41,200 nucleotides of DNA from NCBI GenBank assembly GCA_964356295.1, contig CAYHHE010000018.1, forward strand, positions 1 to 41,200, written 5' to 3'. This document shows, piece after piece, positions 30,344-37,248 of the stretch. The translations under genes and the position numbers were made by a program. Under the pieces are notes generated by a model. That model did not search any database, had not been told where the DNA came from, and worked only from the letters and a program-made list of their open reading frames with translations. The number at the start of each line of letters is the position of its first letter. Within the stretch, counting starts at the first letter, position 1. This DNA is from CAVQGZ01 sp964356295. Its GTDB lineage: Bacteria; Actinomycetota; Actinomycetes; Jiangellales; Jiangellaceae.

Positions 30344-31108
30344 GTGACGGTCGGCGAGTTCACCCTGGTCGAGGCGCTGCTCGTCGTCGTCGCCGGCCTC
30401 GCTGCCGGAGCTCTCAACGCGGTCGTCGGCTCCGGCAGCCTCATCACCTTCCCCACTCTCGTGGCGGTCGGCCTCCCACCGCTGGCCGCCAACGTCAGCA
30501 ACACCGTCGGCCTCGTGCCCGGCGCGGTGACCAGCGTCTACGCCTACCGGCGCGAGCTGGTCGGGCTGCGCGCGACGGTCATGCGGCTGCTGTCGGCGAC
30601 GGTCAGCGGCGCCGTGCTGGGCGTGGTGCTGCTGCTGGCGTTCCCCGAGTCGGTGTTCGAGGCGATCGTCCCGGTGCTGGTCGGGTTGGCCGTCGTGCTC
30701 GTCCTGGTCCAGCCGTGGGTGGCCCGACGCCTGGCCGTGCGTGGGCCGCGGGCCGGTACCGCACCGTGGCTGTGGGTCGCGGTCGGGCTCACCGGCGTGT
30801 ACGGCGCGTACTTCGGGGCTGCGCAGGGCGTGCTGCTCATCGGGGTGCTGGGGATGGGCACGCTGCTCGGCCTGCAGCAGGTCAACGCGGTCAAGAACGT
30901 GCTCGCCGGCACCGCGAACCTGGTTGCGGGGGTGGTGTTCGCCTTCGCCGCGCCGGTCGACTGGACCGCGGCGCTGCTCGTGGCGCTCGGCGCATCCGTG
31001 GGTGGCCTGCTCGGGGCCCGCATCGCGCGGCGACTCCCCGTCCCCGTGCTGCGCGGCGTCGTGGTGGCCGTCGGCGTCGCCGCGCTCGTCCTGCTGCTCG
31101 TGGGGTGA
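30344..31108 (+). CDS. TSUP (TauE/SafE) family membrane permease
   Basis: A 254-residue polytopic membrane protein of the TauE/SafE sulfite/organosulfur exporter family, about eight helices. The N-terminal motif GLAAGALNAVVGSGSLITFP and the repeat-like ATSVYGAYFGAAQGV-type segment (here GVYGAYFGAAQGVLL) mark the two homologous halves. GTG start, with CAGGAT six bases upstream. The transported anion cannot be deduced. It ends in a hairpin shared with the convergent baeRF-like gene. Confidence 0.92.
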   Translation: MTVGEFTLVEALLVVVAGLAAGALNAVVGSGSLITFPTLVAVGLPPLAANVSNTVGLVPGAVTSVYAYRRELVGLRATVMRLLSATVSGAVLGVVLLLAFPESVFEAIVPVLVGLAVVLVLVQPWVARRLAVRGPRAGTAPWLWVAVGLTGVYGAYFGAAQGVLLIGVLGMGTLLGLQQVNAVKNVLAGTANLVAGVVFAFAAPVDWTAALLVALGASVGGLLGARIARRLPVPVLRGVVVAVGVAALVLLLVG

Positions 31109-31121
31109 CCGGCTCGGTCAC
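31105..31121. terminator. Bidirectional hairpin between TSUP and baeRF-like genes
   Basis: GTGACCG (31105-31111) and CGGTCAC (31115-31121) form a perfect 7-bp stem with a 3-base loop. Both converging stop codons (TGA 31106-31108; minus-strand TGA 31118-31120) lie inside the stem. Confidence 0.6.
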
Positions 31122-32176
31122 GAGCGCAGCGTCAGGGCGACCCGCGCTCGGTCCGCAACGACGCCGTCCTGCACCAGGGCGACCCAGCCGCCGCGAGTCA
31201 GGACGACCTCGATGAGCTCGTCCACGACGTCGTCGATGGCCCCCAGCTCGGCCGGGTCCCGGGTCGGCGTCAGCTCGTCGCCGTCATCGCTGAGCCACGC
31301 CGGGTAGAAGAATCCCTCCTCGACGGCCAGCATCTCCGGCCGCTCCCAGCGGGAGGCGCGCCAGCACGCGTCGATGCCCAGCACCGCACGGCCCTGCCCG
31401 CGACGGGTGGCGACCAGTTCCATGGCCTCGGCCTCTCGGCTGAGCAGGTAGCCCTCCATCACCAGCCGGATGCGGTCGGACAGATCCGGCAGAGGGGTCC
31501 GCAGATGGTTGCCGGGGATCACCCCGGCCAGTCGGTGGGTGTTCGCCGAGAGCCGCCGGAACGTCGACGCCGTCGGCTCGGTCGCCGCGATGACGACCGG
31601 GGCGGGATGCAGCCGCAGGTAGGCGCCCATGGCCTGGTCCACCTTGCGCAGGAACCTCTCGCCCGACACGCCCGCATCCTCGGCACGCAGCGGGAACGCG
31701 GTCGCTGGTACCGGGGACAGATGGCCGAGGGACCCGTCGAAGAGCCGCGCCTCGTCGGCGGACAGCAGCAGCAGCACGTGCCTCGGGGTGCGATGCAGAG
31801 CCCGCACGAGGTCCCGGGTCGCGAAGGTGGGGTCGACGACGCACCTCGGCTCGACCGGGATGGGCAGGTCCACGGCCTCGGCTGCGTCAGCGTTGACGAA
31901 CAACGCCAGGCCGGCCTGGACAGGGCGGTCGAGCACAGCGGTCACCGCGTCGTCCAGGTGGCGTAGCGTCTGCTCCCCGGCCGGCGGTGCCTCCTCGCGA
32001 ACACGCGTCCGGGCCTGTGCGGCCAGCCGTTCCAGAGCGATGCGGTCAGTGTCGCTGAGTCGCTGCCCGGGGGTGGTCGGCAGCAGCAGAGAGATGCACG
32101 GATACCCCCGCGCCGACTGCAGGGATACCACCGCGGCGGCGTCGAGGCTCCGAAGGCGGAGTGCAGTGGTGGGCAA
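31118..32176 (-). CDS. baeRF-like (archaeo-eukaryotic release factor-type) protein
   Basis: A 352-residue protein resembling bacterial members of the eRF1-like superfamily (baeRF). The pattern includes YPCISLLLPTTPG near the start, RTPRHVLLLLSADEARLFDG in the middle domain, and GVIPGNHLRTPL and ACWRASRWERPEML in the C-terminal half. No GGQ peptide-release motif was seen. I choose TTG 32176 because GAGGAGG precedes it at the right distance and the protein-like sequence begins there. The function of this branch is not established; a ribosome-rescue link is only inferred from the superfamily. Confidence 0.7.
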   Translation of the reverse strand: MPTTALRLRSLDAAAVVSLQSARGYPCISLLLPTTPGQRLSDTDRIALERLAAQARTRVREEAPPAGEQTLRHLDDAVTAVLDRPVQAGLALFVNADAAEAVDLPIPVEPRCVVDPTFATRDLVRALHRTPRHVLLLLSADEARLFDGSLGHLSPVPATAFPLRAEDAGVSGERFLRKVDQAMGAYLRLHPAPVVIAATEPTASTFRRLSANTHRLAGVIPGNHLRTPLPDLSDRIRLVMEGYLLSREAEAMELVATRRGQGRAVLGIDACWRASRWERPEMLAVEEGFFYPAWLSDDGDELTPTRDPAELGAIDDVVDELIEVVLTRGGWVALVQDGVVADRARVALTLRS

Positions 32177-32322
32177 GGGGTCCTCCTCGAGGTGTAGGGT
32201 CCACGGCTCCTCGAGGTCTCCCCCACGGCTGCTCACATCGAACTGCCGGCCGACCGCCGGGTGCGCAGCACCGTGCTGACGACGGTCGGGCCAGGAGGGG
32301 TACTCGCCTTTCGGTAGAAGAG

Positions 32323-32351
32323 AGAGTAACGAATCAAGGTTCTGGTGTAAA
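32323..32351 (-). promoter_or_regulatory. Sigma-70-type promoter for the baeRF-like gene
   Basis: On the minus strand, TTTACA (32346-32351), 17 bases, then TACTCT (32323-32328). This -35/-10 pair gives a ~140-base leader before TTG 32176, in contrast to the leaderless neighbours. Confidence 0.5.
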
Positions 32352-32373
32352 CCCCCTTGCCACGCGGCCGGGG

Positions 32374-33207
32374 TCAGGGCCGGCGGGCGGCGTGGAAGTC
32401 CGGCGGACGCTTGGCCAGGAACGCCTCGACCCCCTCGGCGTACTCGGCACTCGTCCAGGACTGGTGGTAGAGCGCGAGCACCTCCTCGTCCTCGTCGGTA
32501 CGTCCGGCGACCGCACGGTCGATCATCGTCTTGCCGCCACGCAGCGACACCTGCGCGCGGGAGGCCACCGTCCGGGCCAGCCCGTACGCGCGATCGGCCA
32601 CCTCGTCGTCGGGAACGACCTCGTGCACGAGGCCGATCCGCAGCGCCACCTCGGCCGAGACGAGCTCGCCGGTCAGCAGGATCCAGCGGGCCCAGGCTGC
32701 CCCGACCGTCTCGACGAGGCGCGCGGTCGAGGGCAGGGCGTAGATGATGCCGAGCTTGGCCGGTGTCACCCCGAACCGGGACGACTGCCCGCACACCCGC
32801 AGGTCACAGGCGATGGCCAGCTGGGTCCCCCCACCGATCGCGAACCCCTCCACCAGCGCCACCGTCGGTTTGGGGAACCGGACCACCGCCTGCTCGCCGG
32901 CCTCGACGGCCAGGCCGTAACGCTCGGCCCCCTCCGGGTCCGAGCGCAGCGTGGTGAACTCGGCGATGTCGGCGCCGGCACTGAACGGCCCGCCCGGGGT
33001 TCCCCGCATCACCACGACGTCGACGTCGTCGTCCTCGGCGAGCACCGGCATGAGCCTGCCGAACGCCTGCCACATCGCGTAGGAGATCGCGTTGTGCTTG
33101 GCCGGACGATGCACCTCGATCGTGGCCACCCCCTGCTGCGTGCTCACTCTCAGGTGCTCGGCGGCCTCGCCCAGTGCGTGCTCGACAGCGGCGTCCATGG
33201 TCGTCAT
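32374..33207 (-). CDS. Crotonase-family protein lacking both hydratase glutamates
   Basis: A 277-residue enoyl-CoA hydratase/isomerase-family protein. The CoA/oxyanion elements are present (PFSAGADIAEF and EGFAIGGGTQLAIACD). At the first catalytic Glu position it has Ala (A150 in RFGVTPAKLGIIY), and at the second Trp (W175 in ARWILLTGE). It is therefore unlikely to be a standard hydratase; isomerase, hydrolase, decarboxylase or other crotonase chemistry is possible. ATG 33207 is used; ATG 33198 is an alternative. It is divergent from the CoA-transferase/GNAT fusion. Confidence 0.85.
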   Translation of the reverse strand: MTTMDAAVEHALGEAAEHLRVSTQQGVATIEVHRPAKHNAISYAMWQAFGRLMPVLAEDDDVDVVVMRGTPGGPFSAGADIAEFTTLRSDPEGAERYGLAVEAGEQAVVRFPKPTVALVEGFAIGGGTQLAIACDLRVCGQSSRFGVTPAKLGIIYALPSTARLVETVGAAWARWILLTGELVSAEVALRIGLVHEVVPDDEVADRAYGLARTVASRAQVSLRGGKTMIDRAVAGRTDEDEEVLALYHQSWTSAEYAEGVEAFLAKRPPDFHAARRP

Positions 33208-33249
33208 CGAACCAGGCACCGTGGCCCGGGGCCCCAGCGGACCGGGCCC

Positions 33250-33255
33250 TAGGCT
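33250..33255 (+). promoter_or_regulatory. -10 hexamer for leaderless CoA-transferase/GNAT transcript
   Basis: TAGGCT, six bases before GTG 33262. Confidence 0.55.
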
Positions 33256-33261
33256 GGGGAC

Positions 33262-35148
33262 GTGGGGCTCAAGGCGGCGTTCGCGGCAGCGGGGTGGCGG
33301 GACGGGGCCGTCACCGCCGAGCGGGCTGTCGCCATGCTCCCCAGCGGCGGGCACGTGTTCATCAGCAGTGCCTGTGCCACCCCCACCACGTTCCTCGCCG
33401 CGCTCGAGGCCGCCGCGAACGAGCACCCCGGGGTGCGCCTGCACCACTACATGACCCGCGCCGCCCCCGACCACCCCCGCAAGCCGGTGCTGCGGCACCG
33501 GACGCTGTACCTGTCGCACGACATGCTGCCCATGCTGTCCAGCGGCAAGGTCGACTACATCCCGCTGATCCTGCGGGACGTGACGCGGCTGACCCACCTC
33601 GGGCGGCTGAGCATGCACGCCGCCGTCGTGCAGGTGTCCGAGCCCGACGCTGCGGGGATGTGCAGCCTCGGTGCGTCGGTCGGGCTGAGCCCGACGATGA
33701 TCGAGGCCGCTCCACTGGTCATCGCCGAGATCAACCCGGCCATGCCGCGCACCCGGGGGGAGACCCTGGTGCCCTTCGACGCCTTCGACGCGGTGATCGA
33801 GGTCGAGCCGCGCATGCTCGTCTACGAGCCCAAGAGCCAGTACGGCGACGTCGTCAAGAGGTTGGCCGAGTACGTCGCCCGGCTCGTCCCGGACGGCGCG
33901 ACCCTGCACACCGGGCCGGGGATGCTCACCAGCGAGGTGCTGTCTCGGCTGGACCGGCACCGTGACCTCGGCGTGCACAGCGACGTCATCTCCGACTCGG
34001 TGATCGACCTGATGGAGGCCGGCGTCATCACCGGCCGGTACAAGTCGATGTCCCGCGGGCGGGTCGTGGCCAGCTATGCGATGGGGACGCAGCGGCTCTA
34101 TGACGCCATCGACAACAACAAGGCGTTCACTTTCCGCCCGATCGAGCAGATCAGCGACCCCGAGGTGGTGGCCCGGCAGAACCGCATGGTGTCGATCACC
34201 CAGGCCTCCTCGGTCGACCTCACCGGGCAGGTGTGCGCGGAGTCACGCGACGGCAGGCCGTTCGGTGGAGTGGCCTCCACGCCGATGTTCCACTACGGCG
34301 CGGCCCGCTCCCAGGGTGGCCGGGCCATCGTGTGCCTGGCGTCCACCGACGCCGAGGGTCGCTCGAGCATCAAGGGGGTGCTCGGTGCGAACGAGCCGGT
34401 GACCATCCCGCGGTACGAGGTGCACTGGATCATCACCGAGTACGGGCCGGCGTTCCTGTACGGGTCGACCACCCGGCAGCGAGCCGTGGCGCTGATCGAG
34501 ATCGCCCACCCCGACCATCGCGACGAGCTGCTCGCGCAGGCCAAGGAGATCGGCCTCCTCCCCGCGGACCAGCAGCTGCGCAGCCGCCGCTCGTACCCGG
34601 TTGAGGAGGAACGCACGATCCACCTCAACGACGGCAGGCCGGTGCTCATCCGCCCCACCCGGGCCACTGACGCCCCGCTGCTGCAGGACCTGTTCTACCG
34701 GCTCAACGCCGAGGACGTGCGCACCCGGTTCTTCCGCAACCTGTCCACGCTGACCCGGCAGATGGCCGAGCACCTGACCAGCGTCTCCTACGACCAGGAG
34801 ATGGCCTTCGCCGCAGTCATCGGCGAGGAGGAGCACGAGCGCATCATCGGCACGTCCTCGTACTACCTCGACCCGTCCACCCGCCTCGCCGAGGTCGCCT
34901 ACCTGGTCGACACCGACTTCCAGCGCAAGGGCCTCGGCAAGGCGCTGCACGCCCGCACCATCCAGTACGCCGCCGCCCACGGGATCCGCGGGTTCACCGC
35001 CGACGTGCTCGGGGACAACCACGCGATGATCACGGTGTTCACGCACGGGCCGGGCAAGCTGGAGATGAAGACCCGCTACGGCGTCACCGAGATCGTGCTG
35101 GAGTTCGCCGCGCTCGACGAGGTCAACGCCGAGCTGCAGATGGTCTGA
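33262..35148 (+). CDS. Acetyl-CoA hydrolase/transferase-GNAT fusion protein
   Basis: A 628-residue two-part protein. Residues ~1-440 match the acetyl-CoA hydrolase/4-hydroxybutyrate CoA-transferase family: HHYMTRAAPDHPRKPVL, the DLGVHSDVISDSVIDL segment, and a C-terminal CoA-transferase part with FHYGAARSQGGRAIVCLAST. Residues ~450-628 form a GNAT acetyltransferase domain with VLIRPTRATDAPLL and the acetyl-CoA loop QRKGLGKAL at 554-562. In CoA transferases of this family the catalytic residue is Glu in a HTE-type motif; here the equivalent is Asp (D241 in VHSD). RefSeq carries annotations for such fusions. Whether the first domain is catalytic or a CoA-ligand sensor for the GNAT is open. Confidence 0.88.
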   Translation: MGLKAAFAAAGWRDGAVTAERAVAMLPSGGHVFISSACATPTTFLAALEAAANEHPGVRLHHYMTRAAPDHPRKPVLRHRTLYLSHDMLPMLSSGKVDYIPLILRDVTRLTHLGRLSMHAAVVQVSEPDAAGMCSLGASVGLSPTMIEAAPLVIAEINPAMPRTRGETLVPFDAFDAVIEVEPRMLVYEPKSQYGDVVKRLAEYVARLVPDGATLHTGPGMLTSEVLSRLDRHRDLGVHSDVISDSVIDLMEAGVITGRYKSMSRGRVVASYAMGTQRLYDAIDNNKAFTFRPIEQISDPEVVARQNRMVSITQASSVDLTGQVCAESRDGRPFGGVASTPMFHYGAARSQGGRAIVCLASTDAEGRSSIKGVLGANEPVTIPRYEVHWIITEYGPAFLYGSTTRQRAVALIEIAHPDHRDELLAQAKEIGLLPADQQLRSRRSYPVEEERTIHLNDGRPVLIRPTRATDAPLLQDLFYRLNAEDVRTRFFRNLSTLTRQMAEHLTSVSYDQEMAFAAVIGEEEHERIIGTSSYYLDPSTRLAEVAYLVDTDFQRKGLGKALHARTIQYAAAHGIRGFTADVLGDNHAMITVFTHGPGKLEMKTRYGVTEIVLEFAALDEVNAELQMV

Positions 35149-35949
35149 ATGATCCATCTCGTCGAGGTCACGTGGCTGGACGACCCCCGGCTCGACGACT
35201 ACCGCAACCTGAGGGACGTGACGCTGCGTACGCGTCTGGAGGCCGAGCACGGGCTGTTCATCGCCGAGGGCGAGAAGGTCATCCGCCGCGCCGTCGAGGC
35301 CGGCTACCCGGTGCGCTCGCTGCTCATGGCCCCGCGGTGGGTCGACTCGCTGTCCGACGTGCTGGACGAGGTGGACGCGCCCTGCTTCGTCGCGTCCGAG
35401 ACGCTCGTCGAGCAGGTCAGCGGGTTCCACGTCCACCGCGGCGCGCTGGCGTGCCTGGAACGCTGGCCGCTGCCCTCGGTCGAGCAGGTGCTGGACGGGG
35501 CACGCCGGGTGCTCGTGCTCGAGGACATCGTCGACCACACCAACGTCGGGGCGATCTTCCGCAACGCCGCCGCCTTCGGCATGGATGCCGTCCTGCTCAG
35601 CCCGCGCTGCGCCGACCCGCTCTACCGCCGCTCGATCAAGGTGGCGATGGGCACGGTGTTCGCCGTGCCGTGGACCCGGCTGGACGACTGGTACGCAGGC
35701 CCCGACCTGCTGCGCTCGCTGGGCTTCCAGGTGCTGGCGCTGACGCCGGCCGCGGATGCTGGTGACATCGCCACGGTCACGCTCGGCGAGAAGGTGGCCC
35801 TGCTCCTCGGCTCGGAGGGCCACGGCCTGTCCCGGCGCTGGCTGGAGGCCGCCGACGAGACGGTCCGCATCCCCATCGCTGAGGATGTGGACTCTCTCAA
35901 CGTCGCGGCCGCCTCAGCGGTGGCCTGCTACGCCCTGGTCCGTTCGTGA
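35149..35949 (+). CDS. TrmH/SpoU family RNA 2'-O-methyltransferase
   Basis: A 266-residue SPOUT methyltransferase. An N-terminal substrate-binding domain (GLFIAEGEKVIRRAVEAGYP) is followed by the trefoil-knot catalytic domain. Motif 1 is EDIVDHTNVGAIFRNAAAFG, motif 2 LLLGSEGHGLSRRW, and motif 3 RIPIAEDVDSLNVAAASAVA. The Arg and Asn in motif 1 and Ser-Leu-Asn in motif 3 are conserved. It begins immediately after the stop of the fusion gene, so the two are co-transcribed. Whether it modifies tRNA or rRNA cannot be told. Confidence 0.93.
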   Translation: MIHLVEVTWLDDPRLDDYRNLRDVTLRTRLEAEHGLFIAEGEKVIRRAVEAGYPVRSLLMAPRWVDSLSDVLDEVDAPCFVASETLVEQVSGFHVHRGALACLERWPLPSVEQVLDGARRVLVLEDIVDHTNVGAIFRNAAAFGMDAVLLSPRCADPLYRRSIKVAMGTVFAVPWTRLDDWYAGPDLLRSLGFQVLALTPAADAGDIATVTLGEKVALLLGSEGHGLSRRWLEAADETVRIPIAEDVDSLNVAAASAVACYALVRS

Positions 35950-35976
35950 ACATCATGTTTCGTTTGGTTATGACCG

Positions 35977-36005
35977 TTGACGAAACGGGAACTTCGGAGC
36001 ACGCT
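35977..36005 (+). promoter_or_regulatory. Possible promoter for the secreted-protein gene
   Basis: TTGACG (35977-35982), 17 bases, then CACGCT (36000-36005). A second feature is the inverted repeat GTTTCGT (35957-35963) and ACGAAAC (35980-35986), overlapping the -35 and possibly an operator. Confidence 0.4.
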
Positions 36006-36024
36006 TGGGGGACTTTCGGCCCTA
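36005..36024 (+). promoter_or_regulatory. DosR/DevR-box-like palindrome
   Basis: The core GGGACTTTCGGCCC (36009-36022) within TTGGGGGACTTTCGGCCCTA resembles the DosR consensus core GGGACTWWAGTCCC. It lies at the expected transcription start and 13 bases before GTG 36038, an atypical place for an activator site, so a leader hairpin is an alternative. Confidence 0.35.
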
Positions 36025-36037
36025 GACAGGAGTCGCC

Positions 36038-37201
36038 GTGCGCCGAGTTCTCGCCTCTGTTGCAGCCGCTGCCACTGCCCTGGTGGGCGCCATCGCCTTA
36101 GCCGGCCCCAGCACGGCACAAGATCCACCCCTACCACCCGCTGGCACCATCACCCTGAAGACCGGCAACAGCAACTCGTTCACCTACGCTCCCCCAATCG
36201 GAGGGTCGTCGTTGGCTGCTCAAGTGGTCAGGAACAGCGGCACGGTCCCGTGCAACGCGACGACGCCGGGCTTCATCGCCGTGACCGGCATCGCTGGGAC
36301 TGCCGCGCTGCCTGGAGACCCCGCGTGCTTCGGCTTCCTCGGCTTCGGCGTCGGCCCTGGTGGGTCGCCGCTCAACCTGCGTCCCAACACCGATGCAGTT
36401 GCCGGCGAGGCCTTGGTGCTGACCTTGGCGAGGGAGCTCGCTGATTTCGAGTTCGCATCCTTCACTCTCGACATCGAAGCGATGAACGCTCCTCTCCCCG
36501 CCGTGACCGGGAACCCGCCTGAGCTTGTGGTCGAGGTTAGGGACTCCGCGAATCCTTCAGTGACCCCCCTCCAGTCGATTCCCGTGCAGCTGGACGTACG
36601 AGTGCCGAACATCAGCCTGCCTAACTTCAGGGTCCCGGTGACTGCGATCGCAAACCCGGGGGACCAGCTGGTCCTCCGCCCGCAGGGCAACATCCGGTTC
36701 CAACTCGAAGGCGACACGAACGACATCGGGTCGATCTTCAAGCTGACTGACGTCGGCACGATTCCCGCTGGTGGCGATGTTGTGCTGGAGGACGAGTCCG
36801 GTGCCACCGCAACGATCATCAACCCGAGCGGTGACCCCGTCCCCTACGTCCAGCAGCAATGCCTGCCGAGCACTGGCGAGGAATGCGTGGAGTTCAAGCT
36901 ACTCGGCGGAGACTTCTATCGACTGACAGTCTTCGCATCGGTACCGGTCAACGATGCAGGGGATCAGAACACCTGGGACGGACTGATCGACTTCGGATCG
37001 GGCACCTTCGCACTCGGCCAGTTGTCCGCCGACTGCGTGATCACTCCGGACGACGAAACGCCACAAGCCTGCATCACGCAGTTCTTCTACCCGGACCCCA
37101 AGGACGGATCGGGCAACCCCGCGCTTGAGGGGGATACGACGTCAACCCAGTACCGGACTGACGTCTGGGACCTCTACGTGCAGGACCCCAGGCTGCGGTA
37201 G
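36038..37201 (+). CDS. Secreted hypothetical protein
   Basis: A 387-residue exported protein. The N-terminus has a classic signal peptide: RR, a hydrophobic core ~10-22 (ATALVGAIALAG) and probable cleavage after PSTAQ near residue 28. The mature part is rich in beta-prone Val, Thr, Pro and Asp and contains six cysteines in spaced pairs (for example in VPCNATT, PACFG, QQCLPSTGEECVEF and SADCVITPDDE), consistent with disulfides outside the cell. No sortase motif or membrane anchor was seen. GTG 36038 has AGGAG at 36028-36032. Codon use is less GC-biased than in neighbours and includes a TTA leucine codon in the signal peptide. I do not recognise the family; it may be horizontally acquired or specialised. 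Confidence 0.8.
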   Translation: MRRVLASVAAAATALVGAIALAGPSTAQDPPLPPAGTITLKTGNSNSFTYAPPIGGSSLAAQVVRNSGTVPCNATTPGFIAVTGIAGTAALPGDPACFGFLGFGVGPGGSPLNLRPNTDAVAGEALVLTLARELADFEFASFTLDIEAMNAPLPAVTGNPPELVVEVRDSANPSVTPLQSIPVQLDVRVPNISLPNFRVPVTAIANPGDQLVLRPQGNIRFQLEGDTNDIGSIFKLTDVGTIPAGGDVVLEDESGATATIINPSGDPVPYVQQQCLPSTGEECVEFKLLGGDFYRLTVFASVPVNDAGDQNTWDGLIDFGSGTFALGQLSADCVITPDDETPQACITQFFYPDPKDGSGNPALEGDTTSTQYRTDVWDLYVQDPRLR

Positions 37202-37214
37202 CGGCGACGGTTGG

Positions 37215-37248
37215 CTCACCCCGCCTTCCGTCGGGGAGGCGGGGTGAG
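37215..37248. terminator. Strong bidirectional terminator hairpin
   Basis: CTCACCCCGCC (37215-37225) and GGCGGGGTGAG (37238-37248) are perfect complements: an 11-bp stem with a 12-base loop. It lies 13 bases after the secreted-protein stop and covers the last codons of the converging cyclase gene. Confidence 0.75.
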
